A stretch of 64,000 nucleotides of DNA from Orobanche coerulescens (taxonomy: Eukaryota > Streptophyta > Magnoliopsida > Lamiales > Orobanchaceae): assembly GCA_033398695.1 (NCBI GenBank), contig CM065812.1, positions 137,150,858 to 137,214,857 of the forward strand. The letters are read 5' to 3'. The notes under the pieces are model-generated. The model was not told the DNA's origin and did not search any database. It was given only the letters and a program-made list of their open reading frames with translations. Positions 10,876 through 21,640 of this stretch are shown piece by piece. The position numbers were made by a program, and so were the translations under genes. Each line of letters opens with the position of its first letter. The stretch's first letter is position 1.

Positions 10876-12809
10876 TATTAGGGATATGCCCTCGAATGCC
10901 ACTCAGAGGATGAGAGAGTGAGAGCATATGTATTGTAATTATGAATATTTAACAAGGCAATAATTATTTCTATATTATTGTATATGACTGGCATTGTGAT
11001 TTGGTATATAGAATAATAGTCCTTTCATTTGAGAGCAAACATTCTACTCCTTATGGAGATAAGGAGATAGGCACTGGAAGTGTTTGGAGCTCGAATGCTT
11101 AACTCGTTCGCAAGTCGATAAAACTTAACTGGGCAATAAGTTTAGAAAAGAATTGTATAACGTGTACTTTGACATGTAGAGTGCCGGTATTCACTAAGGG
11201 TTAGTGAGAGCACACGTTATAAGTATGCTAGTGAGATTAGTATACTCTAACACGACTCACCTCGATTCGGTCACATGGATATCACTCAGGGATTGTCAAT
11301 GACTGGATCGAAAGGTTGTGATAGGTATACATGGACCTTTGACTTGAGGTTTCAGTAGGAGATATGCTTGTGACATTAAGTTAGTCATTAGAGTAGTTCG
11401 ATCCAATCGCCGGTAGGTGGGGTCAATCTCGAAATGCAACTTAGTGGGCAAGTAGTAGTCTCTACTAAATACCAAGATAGAATTCTTTCTCCTGTAAGTG
11501 AGCAGGTAAATGTCCTATGCGGTTAATGGCAAATGAGATTATATGTCTTTGGCCAAAGCATTTAGAGCTAGTTCTATTTGATACACGAGAGCTCGATGAT
11601 CTCAGTTTGCATTAACAGAAAGCATAGAGTCAAGTTACAATAGGGTTTGACTTTACCATGACCCTAATACTTGACCGGGACATATGATTTAAGGGTTTAT
11701 ACATATACGGTATTCACGACATAATGGTTTTGGAATGATCCGATCATTCGTTCTTAGTTGGGTTACGGTACGAAGCACTAGACTAGCTAAGTGTTACCCG
11801 TACTCCTTGGTTCCTCTCATTGCCAACTAAGACGGACCTACGGAGTCGCGCATAAGGATATTGGATAGATAAGTATGTATTTATTATCTCTTCATTAATA
11901 TTGGATATTAGATATCTAATTTGATTTGTTTGATAAATCATGCGGTCTAGTGAATTGAAATTAATTACCGGGTAATTAATTTAATTCATAAATAATTATT
12001 TCTTGGAAATATATAATTATAATTTTGTACTTGATAAAATTAATTAATTAGATTAATTAATTAAGTATAAATACATTTGGGATAAAATGAAGTGTATTTA
12101 ACGGACTAGACACGCGAATGTCCGGTACACGAACCGAGTGGCTCGGCTCATTTTCTCACCTAAACTCAACCCTCTCATACTTGGAAATTCACCATGTGTT
12201 GTGTGGGGTGTGTTAGTCATATTTTACAAAGTTGAGGACAAAATGCATGAGATTTGGAATCTAATCATTTTGATATCAATTTGTATTATATATTGAGATG
12301 TCTTTCACACCTCATAGATGAGTTGAAAAACACACCCCACAAAGACTTGTTCAGCCGTGAGAGAAGAGAGGAGGAGGAGAAAAAAATATTTTCTTTTTCT
12401 TGTTCATTTTTGAGAGAAAGAAAAGGAAGAAGAGAAGAGAAGAAAAATACTGTATCAATTCCTAGTCGTGTTCTTTGAGAACGAATTGATATTTTATTTT
12501 TCCGATCAATATCCGACGCGTGATAACGTAGAGACATTCGGCATTTTCGGTGTTGGATCATTCAACAAGCTACAACGAATTGGATTCGTGTTCGTGTCGG
12601 TAATTGAGAAAAGGCTTGCTCGGTTTTTTTTTTCTTCGAAGATTATATTATCAAAGGACTACGAGGGTTAGTATTCTTTGATTCTCTTCTTCGTTATTTA
12701 TATTCGTTTATATGATGCTTGATCGGTCCGTTTTTGGGGTTTGGTTTTATTTGGTCGGACCGGTTTATTTTCCGCTGCATAATTCGATTTTAATCACCGA
12801 ATCGGAATA
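10876..12809 (+). repeat. Middle copia LTR shared by C1 and C2
   Basis: 1934 bp, serving as 3' LTR of C1 and 5' LTR of C2. The TG start is mutated to TA (TATTAGGG) and the end is AATA before the second primer site. TATA box 12066-12073. At several differences it agrees with the right LTR against the left one, e.g. CTCGAATGC versus CTCGAAATGC, and CAGGGATTGTC versus CACGGATTCTC. So it pairs more closely with the C2 3' LTR. Confidence 0.85.
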
Positions 12810-12810
12810 G

Positions 12811-12825
12811 TGGTATCGGAGAGAG
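12811..12825 (+). other. Primer binding site of C2
   Basis: TGGTATCGGAGAGAG one base after the shared LTR, identical to the C1 site. Its presence shows that the middle LTR also acts as a 5' LTR. Confidence 0.85.
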
Positions 12826-14316
12826 AGGTCTATGCAATCGTATATTATATATTTGCATTTGGAATGCTTTATTATTTTTTTATAATTTAGAATCATAATC
12901 GTTTTAATTGTTGATGTTTAATTTTTCATCTAAAAATTATTTTTCATGATTTTATGTTACAATATAAATCTATTTTTCTTTTGAAAAACTGATTTAATTG
13001 TGTAATATAAAAAATAGAAAAATATTATTTTTGAATTCGGGATGAAAAAATGAGCCGGAAAATTAGTAGGACGCAGCCTAGTCACTGCCGGGCTGGCTGG
13101 CCGGGCTTGCTTAGCCGGGTCATGGCCGCGGGCTTGGCCCGGGCCTTGTGTTTTCCGACTCCATTTTTATATTTTGTTCGGTAAATTAATTTTCCGCAAA
13201 TTAAATTAGATTTAGTTTGACTAAAATATAATTATGGTAATTTTATTTTAAGGGAATTAATTTAATGAATTATTTATTTTGTTCGGAGCAAATTAAAATT
13301 AACGGTTAAGTGAATTAATTGGATTAATTCTAATTGTTCGATTAATTTTTGTTGATTAGATCAATTTTAGATTAATCATTATTGTCATTTATTTTTATGT
13401 AATTGCTGCATTAATTTTGAATGGGGATGTAGTTCATGGACCTAGTTTTGAATCGTTTGTTTTGTTCGATTGGGTTGTAAAGGCCGTTTTGAGCCTATTT
13501 ATTTTACTAGAAAATTTGTATAAGATGCAATTTTTCAAATGTAAAATTTATATGTAATGACGAAGACCGGAGGAAGATCCGCTCGAGTAGACGAAGATTC
13601 AAGACCGAAGACATGTAATTAGATTACGATGTTTTTGTTCTAGGAATAGTCCATGAACTGCATGTTGTTAGTTTTAGGGTGTGTATGTTTTCATATTGTA
13701 TGACAAACAAACAAACAAACTGACAAACCGCGCTTATAAACGGATTAATGTGCAAAGTGTAACATATAATCGCGTTAATACTCCCACTTAAAAACATTAA
13801 GTTATAAAGGTTACGAGGTTTCCTACCCTCCGTCAAACTCATGGAAAACTGAAATCTAAACCGGAATATTATTCTTCCGAGTATGTCGGGGTAATATTTT
13901 TGGGGAAAGTTGATAAATTCCTAGAGTGCATTAGATGCCTTTGGTTGTGACAAATCAAACCCCTGGAAACCGTATGGTTTGCCGGGTAAGATTCAATTGT
14001 CATACTAATAGGAGTTGACGGTTTAAACTTAGATAGTTCAGCGAGCCATAGAAACTGAATGGGTTGAGGGCAAGTGAACTAGGGGTAAAAGAAAATCGAA
14101 TCATCCATTAGATGGGTTGGTGTTAGACACCACTTTATAAAGAATAATAGAATAGAAACCGTATGGGTTGCCCTCTATTAAACTTTGTAAAGAAATCGAT
14201 CACCACTATGAAGTCACCCAAGACTTCCGGATTTAACATGGGAGTGTGTAAATGCCGATAAAATAGTGGGAGCCGAGTTATGAATAAAGAAAGTCCTTAA
14301 ATTCTTTACTCGGATT
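12826..14316 (+). other. Copia C2 untranslated leader
   Basis: Homologous to the C1 leader over most of its length, AT-rich, with no supported gene. The GC-rich insert at about 13065-13160 differs from the C1 counterpart, unlike the near-identical flanks. Confidence 0.65.
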
Positions 14317-14959
14317 ATGATTAAACAATCACTAACGAATCTTAAATTATTCTCTGTAATTAACAAAACTCTCAATATGACAATGAACCCACTCACTATA
14401 CTACTTGAAAAGAACGTCCTGACTGGTCCGAACTATGTGGACTGGCTTTGGAACTTGAGGATTGTCCTGACAATGGAAATGCTGGGATACGTCTTGGAGG
14501 CGGACATCCCAGTGGCTCCTGCAAGAACCCGAGCCAATCAGGAAGATGTCGATGCCCATGAGAAATGGGTAAAAGAAGACATAAGAGTGCGAGGGTACAT
14601 GTTAGGCTCAATGACCAATGAGCTTCAACGAGCCTATGAAAAGATGATGTCTTCGAGAGCCATCCTATCGCACCTGGCTGAGCTCTATGGAGAGCATAGC
14701 CGAACTGCTAGATATAAGATATCGAAGCAATTATTTGGCGCCAGGATGAAGGAAGGAGATAGGGTTGGGGACCATGTCCTCAAGATGATCTCGATGATTG
14801 AGAGATTGGAAGCTCTTGATTTTAAGATGCATGCATCTCTCCAAACTGACCTTATCCTGCAGTCACTTCCTGACTCTTTTTCACAATTTGTCATGAACTT
14901 CAACTGCAATGAGATTGCATGTAACTTAGCTGGGCTAATGAACAAACTGACGATTGCCC
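14317..14959 (+). pseudogene. Copia C2 gag, interrupted by G1
   Basis: 214 codons closely matching C1 gag, from MIKQSLTN to LMNKLTIA, where gypsy G1 begins at 14960. The frame picks up at 34210 with the SQMKTK equivalent. Two Trp/Arg-type changes relative to C1 (DWLWNLRIVL) suggest decay before or after the split. Confidence 0.88.
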
Positions 14960-15293
14960 TGTAACACCCCCGATATATTCAGGAATATTACAGCACCGTA
15001 AATCCTTTACATAAGGATTTACAAGGCTGAAGAATTTAACAGACATTAAAAGGTACTAACGAATGGAAATAACGGAATTACGATACAACCGTTCTGACCA
15101 AATACAAAAATAGTACAATTGTTCAACAGAACTCAATAATACATCACCGAATTCAAATCCATCACAAATGACTTCGTACTCGAGTACTTATTGAGATAAC
15201 GAATAAACAACAGATAAATAACCCGGTCGGGACATCACTCTGCACGCTCGTTGTCATGCAGCTCCAGTGGTTGTTTTCCCGCTCTCCTGGATC

Positions 15294-15698
15294 CTGAACA
15301 TAAACAAAATGTTCACCCCCGAAGGGGTTAGCACAACGATGCTAGTACAAGTACCACAACATAATATTCATATCTCACGAAGAATAATAACGTAAACGAC
15401 AAAATACCAACGAGTCTTCCCCTACGAGAAACTCATAAATGACATACACAACTGATAATCACAACATGATATCATAACATACACATGGTAATTCCGTCGA
15501 TCCAGCGTTCACTGCCTAGAACCCACGATGATCCCGTCAGACCAACCCGTGGTGGAAAAACCCGTCCGATGATCCAGCGCACGCTAGCATAGATCCCCCG
15601 ATGATCCCGTCGGACCAACACGAGGTGGACATACAACAACGACATACATGAACGGCAATATGTATAACAACAATACATAAAACAATTAAAGTACTTGC
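15294..15698 (-). other. Candidate intron inside G1 LTR
   Basis: On the minus strand TCGAG|GCAAGT at 15698 looks like a GC-type donor, and TTATGTTCAG|GATCC at 15294 looks like an acceptor with a T-rich tract; span 405 nt. The same pair is in the right LTR. Splicing is inferred from motif and from similar spacing in G2, G3 and G0; no transcript evidence is available here. Confidence 0.35.
15315..15344 (-). other. Paired RNA hairpins in G1 LTR
   Basis: In transcript sense (minus strand), TAGCA/TGCTA closes a 6-nt loop, then ACCCC/GGGGT closes a UUCG tetraloop (15328-15315). cUUCGg loops are exceptionally stable in RNA. The right copy (32187-32216) has one loop change to UUCA, leaving the stem intact. 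Confidence 0.6.
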
Positions 15699-16082
15699 CT
15701 CGATTTGAAGACAAGAACAACACTTCCACGAAAATGAACACCCGAAGGTCGTCCTTGTAACACCCCGAGATATTCGGAATAATTACAGCGCCGTAAACCC
15801 TTTAAGTAAGGATTTACAAGGCTAATAAATAAATAAAAAAAAAAGTAAATCTAAGACATCAATACTGCGGAAATTCAAGTTTATGAAAACGTACAACTGG
15901 TTCAACGAGTAATTAATACAACCATATCGAATTAATATCAATAAGACACGCGTACTCGAGTACAGAAACCAAACCAAGAAGACAAATCTCCAATAACAAA
16001 AACATCATCAACCCCTTCACGCCACGCTTGCATCGTGGTCGCTTTCACCGCTCTCGCTACCTGAACATCAAAACAAATGTCC

Positions 16083-16112
16083 ACCCCCGAAGGGGTTAGC
16101 AAAACGATGCTA
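16083..16112 (-). other. Paired RNA hairpins in G2 LTR
   Basis: In transcript sense TAGCA-TCGTTT-TGCTA is followed at once by ACCCC-UUCG-GGGGT, then 21 nt later by the acceptor-like AG. The identical copy is at 23313-23342. Confidence 0.62.
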
Positions 16113-16244
16113 GTACAAGTATCATATTAAACAATTCGAATATGCATCAACAATACATAACAAGATACACCACACGGACTTCCGCTACCGGAATCCGACA
16201 ATGCGAATCTACAAGATTCCATTACACAGCATGGGTATTCCAAT

Positions 16245-16403
16245 GATCCAGCGCCCTCAGCATAGATCCCAAGATGATCCCGTCGGACCAACACGAGGTG
16301 GAAATAACCCGTCCAATTATCCAGCGCCCTCAGACTAGATCCCAAGATGATCCCGTCGGACCAACACGAGGTGGACATCCGAACAAGCGCCCTCAGCATA
16401 GAT
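16245..16403 (-). repeat. Tandem repeats in G2 LTR leader
   Basis: Three copies of a unit containing CAGCGCCCTCAG, AGATCCCAAGATGATCCCG and CGGACCAACACGAGGTGG; the last copy is partial. Matching arrays are at 23475-23633 and, with different sequence, in G1 (about 15505-15630) and G0 (41186-41325). Confidence 0.8.
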
Positions 16404-16774
16404 CGTGCAACGTATACAAACACAACTCATGCATACACATATGCCAAATCATTATGTTCATCAACATGAACATATAAACACTACATAACGAATATCATGG
16501 CAAATAAACGAAGTAAATATCATGTTCAACAACATGAACAATCATACGCATGCTCCAAAAATACCGATATTAACATATCACGATACTTGCCTCGAAGATG
16601 GCAAGAACGATATACTTCAATGATCTCAACACTCTCGAAAGTCGCCTCCTTCGATCAACGTAGCAAGCTTGAACCTTAACAAAAGGAATGATATACAAAT
16701 CATCTCAAGTCGAACAATGGCTCAAACACCGCCTACGGCCGAAAAGCTCAAAATAAACAATCTGTCTGGATTGC

Positions 16775-16970
16775 TTAGCGCGCGCTACGTACTCTACGTA
16801 ACGTGCGCTAAGCCGGACTGTTTGCGTACGCTATCATATAAGACTAGCGTGCGCTAGCCACGGATCGATCGACTCGGTGGTCTCATAACGACGCTACGAC
16901 GCTTTCGTGGCGTTAACCGAACCTCGATAGCGCACGTTAACTCACACATGTTAGCGTGCGCTAATCTTGC
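16775..16970 (-). promoter_or_regulatory. Second palindrome cluster of G2 LTR (downstream of TATA)
   Basis: Contains TAGCGCGCGCTA-, TAGCGTGCGCTA- and GCGCACGTTAA-type 12-14-mers, partly decayed. It lies 650-850 bp downstream of the TATA box in transcript sense. It is much less alike between the two LTRs (compare 24003-24195) than flanking DNA. Confidence 0.5.
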
Positions 16971-17631
16971 ATGGCAGAATACTGCAAACCGAAAACTGGG
17001 TTGAATGGTGAAGAACTCATGAATTCTACCGTGATAATACAAGTTATCCTCGGGCATATCATGCTAATAAGGTTTGTGGAAGTTTTATGATTATGAAATA
17101 CAAATATACGGATAGTCATCTCAATATCATAATCCATCTACGATCTTCAAGAAATAATCTAAGTTCCGATCGTCTTACATTCCAAAACACATGATTCCAA
17201 CGTGTACAACGTAGCAACTGGGTAATATCCGATTACTGATCATAAATCGATTTGAACATGCTTAGGAGTCCTTATAATAAGATGGTTCAAAGGTTCATAC
17301 GATATATAGTGCTGATACGTCAAAGGTATCCTTCTAACATGTGATGACCGATTATAACGAAATACTTGCTATCCAAACATGATTCAAACTTCCTTAGGAA
17401 CATTACTATCATCGGTGAAGAATCACCTACCTCAAAGTAGTGAAGAACACGGAGGGAAATGAAGCAATCCAACACCGAAGGCTTGAACACCAATCTCCAA
17501 TGATATACGATCTTCAATCTCGAACTAGGAGGTTGATACGAAGTGTTTAGGACGAAGGGAGTTATGTTCTAAGTGTAAGAGTTCGGGTTATGGGAGGAGA
17601 AAGAACTGAAATCACGAATAGGATGCTGTCC

Positions 17632-17639
17632 TATTTATA
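17632..17639 (-). promoter_or_regulatory. TATA box of G2 3' LTR
   Basis: TATAAATA on the minus strand, preceded within 12 bp by the last palindrome of the U3 array. The equivalent box in the 5' LTR, which would drive the element, is at 24860-24867. Confidence 0.7.
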
Positions 17640-17650
17640 ATAAATGGCTA

Positions 17651-17947
17651 TTAGCGCGCGCTAGTCCCTGCTCGTAGCGTGCGCTAACGGCTGTCTGACT
17701 TAACTGGAGTCAGCACTTAGCGTGCGCTATTCACATGCCTGTAGCGTGCGCTAAGGCGTTGACTTGGCTTTTCCCGAAAGCCGTCCAGGTTCATTCGACA
17801 CAATCCGACAAGGGTCCCCCGGCCAGATCTCACCTACTGCACGTCTCAATCAATCTGACCACGCATAGCGTGCGCTAATGATCCCCTGTAGCGTGCGCTA
17901 TGAATCCCTATTAGCGTACGCTACACGCAGCCTGTAGCGTGCGCTAC
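17651..17947 (-). promoter_or_regulatory. U3 palindrome array of G2 (eight TAGCGTGCGCTA units)
   Basis: Eight near-palindromic units: four at about 17651, 17675, 17717 and 17742, and four at about 17866, 17889, 17912 and 17935. Within each group the spacing is about 23-42 bp. Arms are conserved while the two central bases vary (GC, TG, TA). The array lies directly upstream of the TATA box. The 5' LTR has the same eight at 24880-25175. Confidence 0.75.
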
Positions 17948-18098
17948 ATGCACAAAATTTCAACCTTTAAATCACATACACGAAATTATACGCTCGACAA
18001 CAATGGATTATGAAATACGGAGAATAGTACTCAGACAAAAGTACAATCATTACAATATCACAAGTTCCAATTACATAACAGAAATCTCGGGTATTACA

Positions 18099-18114
18099 TC
18101 CTTCCTCCCTAAAA
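18099..18114 (-). other. Polypurine tract of G2
   Basis: Minus strand TTTTTAGGGAGGAAGGA abuts the 3' LTR start TGTAATACCCGAG. It follows the CGGGACGAAACT signature shared with G1 and G0. Confidence 0.8.
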
Positions 18115-18133
18115 AGAAGTTTCGTCCCGAAAC

Positions 18134-18634
18134 TTAGGATGAAAACAACTCCGGATATTTAGCCTTCATACTGTCCTCCGTTTCCCAAGTGGCCTCTTCG
18201 ACTCCATGTCGTGACCATTGTACTTTAACCAAATGTATTGGTTTATTCCTCAATTGTTTGATCCGGCTCTCAAGTATCTTGATTGGTCTCTCTTCGAAAG
18301 TGCCATCATTAGCTATCTCGATCTCGTCGAAATCAATGACGGATCGGGTCCGTACATACTTCCGCAGTTGGGATACGTGAAACACATTGTGAACATGACT
18401 CAGCGATGGCGGTAAGGCCAACCGGTATGCTAAATCCCCAACTCTCTCTAGGATCTCAAATGGTCCGATATATCTCGGACTAAGCTTGCCTCTTCTCCCA
18501 AAACGGAAAATCCCTCTTGTAGGAGACACCTTCAATAGTACGTGGTCCCCAGCGTCGAACTCTAGAGGGCGACGACGTACATCGGCATAAGACTTCTGTC
18601 GACTCTGGGCAGTCAACAGTCTCTCTCGAATCAA
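18134..18634 (-). pseudogene. G2 integrase C-terminus and chromodomain
   Basis: 166 codons. The GPFEILERVGDLAYRLALPP block is the GPY/F module of gypsy integrases. The end, IHLVKVQWSRHGVEEATWE followed by YPELFSS, is a chromodomain-type tail expected to steer insertion to marked heterochromatin. The aromatic cage looks incomplete, as in Tekay-type elements. A stop just upstream (at about 18646, Arg in G1) separates it from the catalytic core. Confidence 0.85.
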
Positions 18635-18646
18635 AGCTATCTTCTC

Positions 18647-19241
18647 TTAAGTCTGAATAATCAATTCCGGTTCCGTCCCGATCAAATCCGAAGAATCATC
18701 CCAACTCAGGGGTGATCGGCATCTTCTCCCGTACAAAGCTTCAAATGGTGCCATCTTAATTGAAGCATGCCAACTATTATTGTAGGTGAATTCAACTAAT
18801 GGCAAATGAACTTCCCAATCAGTTGACCAATCCAAAGCACAGGCTCTAAGCATGTCTTCTACGGTTTGAATAGTCCTTTCGGACTGGCCGTCTGTTTGGG
18901 GATGATAAGCTGTGCTAAAGTTGAGCTCAGTCCCCAAAGCCTTGTGAACTGCTTTCCAGAAGTGCGACACGAAACGACCATCTCGATCCGAAATAATGGT
19001 CTTCGGCGTGCCATGCAATCTGACTATCTCCGCAATAAATACTCACGCCAATCTCTCGGGTCCCCATGTATCTTTGATTCCTAGGAAATGATCCGACTTG
19101 GTTAGTCGGTCGACTACGACCCAAATCATGTTCATTCCCTCTCTAGTCCTTGGCATACTGGTTATGAAATCCATCGAGATGTCCTCTCACTTCCATTCAG
19201 GGATCGGAAGCGGCTTTAACATTCCGGCAGGTCGCTGATGC
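18647..19241 (-). pseudogene. G2 integrase catalytic core
   Basis: The open part (18647-19018) carries the second Asp in [14 protein letters not shown] and the Glu in [16 protein letters not shown]. The first Asp (SMDF equivalent) lies upstream, beyond an in-frame TGA near 19043 where G1 has CGA, a typical methyl-C deamination change. So the core is interrupted. Confidence 0.82.
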
Positions 19242-19793
19242 TCAATCTTGACCTGCTGACAAGTCAAACACTTCGAAACGCATCACTACGTCCTTCTTCA
19301 TATTCCCCCACCAGAAGTTTTGTTTTAGATCCTTATACATTTTACTGCTGCCTGGGTGAATAGAATAGGGTGTGCTATGAGCTTCTTTCAGAATAGTCCG
19401 TCTCAAATCATCATCCTCGGGAACGCAAAGTCGAATCTGAAATCTCAGAACTCCATCATCTTGTATCACGAATCCTGGGGCTTTTCCTTTCTTTACTTCA
19501 TTACATAATCGAAGGATTAAAGAATCGACCAATTGCTTAGATTTTATCTCCTCGACTAGTGATGAAGTCAGTTCCATCACATACAGTTGCCCTTGGATTC
19601 CTGGTGCCCATACTTCAATCCCCTCGCGGATCAGTTCTCGTTGAATACTGGTTTGGGACGTGAGAGTTTCCAACACTCGAAGAGAAATAGGTTTACGGCT
19701 CAAAGCATCGGCTACTACATTTGCTTTCCCCGGATGATAGAGAATCTCCAAGTCGTAATCCTTGATCAATTCCAGCCACCTTCTCTGCCTCAT
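19242..19793 (-). pseudogene. G2 RNase H end and integrase zinc domain
   Basis: Begins in RNase H ([20 protein letters not shown], then ADALSRK) and runs through the linker to the H2C2 zinc region ([20 protein letters not shown]). The CLTC half of the zinc motif is out of frame owing to an indel at about 19280. Upstream, 19801-19985 holds decayed RNase H sequence. Confidence 0.8.
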
Positions 19794-19985
19794 GTTTAAT
19801 TCTTTACATCGAAAATGTATTTGAGGCTCTTATGATCTGTAAAGATCCGACAATGAGTGCCGTACAAATAATGTCGCGATTTTCAAGGCAAGGACCACAC
19901 TGCTAGCTCCGGATCATGAGTCGGATAATTAACTTCAGACGGTTTCAATTGCCGAGAAGCATAAGCAATCACTTTATCCTTCGCA

Positions 19986-20951
19986 TCAACACACAACCCA
20001 AACCCCGATTTGAAGCGTCGTCAGATACCATGAATCCATCGGTCCTCCGGCGGTGCTAATATAGGTGTCGCCGCCGCCTCCTCTTAAGTTCACAAACCAC
20101 TGGCATTTCTCATCCCACGTGAACTTTTGAGTTTTCTCGAATAAATTGAGTGAGCGGACGAGCAATTTTGGAAAATCCTCTACAAAGCGGCGATAATATC
20201 CAGCAAGTCCTAAGAAGCTTCGGACTTCTTTCACGTTTTTGGGAGCTTCCCACTCCAAGATTGCTTCGACTTTCTTCGGGTCCACCTGAACTCCGTCGGA
20301 TGATATCACATGCCCAAGGAAGGTTACTTCCTTAAGCCAGAATTCGCATTTAGAAAGCTTAGCATACAGCTGTTCCTTTCTCAAGATGCTCAAAACCACA
20401 CGTAAATGTTCAGCATGTTCCCCTGCGTCCCTCAAATATATCAAAATGTCGTCAATGAAAACGACCACAAATTTATCCAAGTACTCCAAGAATACCCGAT
20501 TCATCAATTGCATGAATACCGCAGGAGCATTGCTAAGTCCAAATGGCATCACTACAAATTCATAATGCCCGTACCGGGATCTGAAAGCAGATTTCGGTAT
20601 ATCTGATCCCTTAATTCTCAACTGATGGTATCCTGATCGCAAGTCAATCTTCGAGAATACCCTTGCCCCTTGCAGTTGATCAAACAAGTCGTCGATCCGA
20701 GGTATAGGATACTTATTCTTGATCATCATTTTGTTAAGCTCCCTGTAATCAATACACAGTCGGAGGGACCCGCCTTTCTTCCGGACAAAGAGAACGGGCG
20801 CTCCCCAAGGAGAAACGCTAGGTTGAATATAGCCCTTCTGTAACAATTCCTCCAGTTGCTTCTTGAGTTCATACATCTCGGTTGGCGCCATGCGGTATGG
20901 TGCCCTGGAAATAGGGGCTGCTCCAGGCTCCAATTCGATGGTGAATTCCAC
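19986..20951 (-). pseudogene. G2 reverse transcriptase
   Basis: 321 codons of gypsy [65 protein letters not shown] and the catalytic FIDD at 20448-20459, then [10 protein letters not shown] and [18 protein letters not shown]. The last 40 codons are out of frame after an indel in the early RNase H region. The catalytic motif itself is intact. Confidence 0.88.
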
Positions 20952-21640
20952 TTCTCTTTGCGGAGGTAACCACAGTAGCTCGTCAGAAATACATCCGAGA
21001 ACTCATTCACAATCGAAATAGACGAGAGCTCTACTCCTTCCTCTTTCCTCATGGCATAACACCAAAGTCCATGACATCCTGTTTCAGCAATTTTACGGCT
21101 TTCATTGCTTTGATCAATTTTCCCGAGCTTCCTGGTCTCCATCCTCGGAATAAGTGTTCGGACCGTCACACGCAATGATAGAAATGACTCTCTCTCGAAT
21201 TCAGATAGCTCCATAACGGTTGAGCCAATCGTCTCCGAGAATTAAATCGTCACCGTAGATGTCAACAACAATGAGATTCGACGGCCAATCTCTCCTCCTA
21301 TAGATACCGGAAAATCTCTAGCCTCTAGGGTTCCCACAATTCTCTCTCCACTCGCAATCCCACAACATACGGTTCACAATCAATTAAGCACGAGATTTTT
21401 AAACGATTTACAGTTCAATGATACAAAAGAATGTGTAGCTCGGAATCGAATAAAACACTAATCGGTTGCAAAAGGATCTGAATCGCACTGATGCAACAAA
21501 GTAGTGTTTTGATCGTCGATCTCCTTATTTCGCACAGCGCGGAGGAACGGACCCAACACCGGATGTCTCTCTCTTCCCAACGCTGCTGAAATCCACTCTG
21601 CGTGTCCGGTTCACTTATCTCCTTAGGAACTAGTCCGGAG
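20952..21640 (-). pseudogene. G2 protease and protease-RT linker, decayed
   Basis: The linker segment [21 protein letters not shown] (about 20990-21060), ending NEFSDVF, corresponds to NEFPDVF in G1. Upstream, the protease active site is recognisable only as VLFDS in a shifted frame near 21445, against VLFDTGATHSF in G1. No functional protease is possible. Confidence 0.65.

Larger units (their letters stand above)
3386..12809 (+). mobile_element. Ty1/copia element C1 (first of a tandem pair)
   Basis: Complete by structure: 5' LTR 3386-5331, primer site 5333-5347, gag-protease-integrase-RT-RNase H remnants 6867-10860, polypurine tract to 10875 and LTR 10876-12809. Integrase before RT is the copia order. 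The last LTR is followed directly by a second primer site and a second gag, so it is shared with element C2. Stops at 8449, 8506, 9268, 9676, 9811 and 9967 and several indels make it non-functional. The 5 bp before it are ACTAA; no clear matching copy was found at the far end of the pair. I do not assign a named copia lineage. Confidence 0.9.
14960..15755 (-). repeat. G1 3' LTR, distal segment
   Basis: It starts TGTAACACCCCCGATATATTC, matching 31832 onwards, and is cut by G2 after GTCCT at 15751-15755. It holds the hairpin pair 15315-15344, an acceptor-like AG at 15295-15294, a donor-like G|GCAAGT at 15698 and a tandem repeat near 15500-15630. Confidence 0.92.
16061..16590 (-). other. Candidate intron inside G2 LTR
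   Basis: Minus strand: TTCGAG|GCAAGTATCG donor at 16590 and TTTTGATGTTCAG|GTAGCG acceptor ending 16061, 530 nt. It encloses the tandem repeats 16245-16403 and the hairpin pair 16083-16112. The right LTR conserves all these parts. A further GT donor near 17430 could extend or replace it. Confidence 0.4.
15756..18098 (-). repeat. G2 3' LTR
   Basis: 2343 bp, TGTAACACCCCGAGATATTC to CTCGGGTATTACA. From the minus-strand start it holds: U3 palindrome array 17947-17651, TATA box 17639-17632, a donor-like TTTGAG|GTAGGT near 17430, a second palindrome cluster 16970-16775, a candidate intron 16590-16061 with tandem repeats and hairpins, and the LTR end. Confidence 0.95.
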
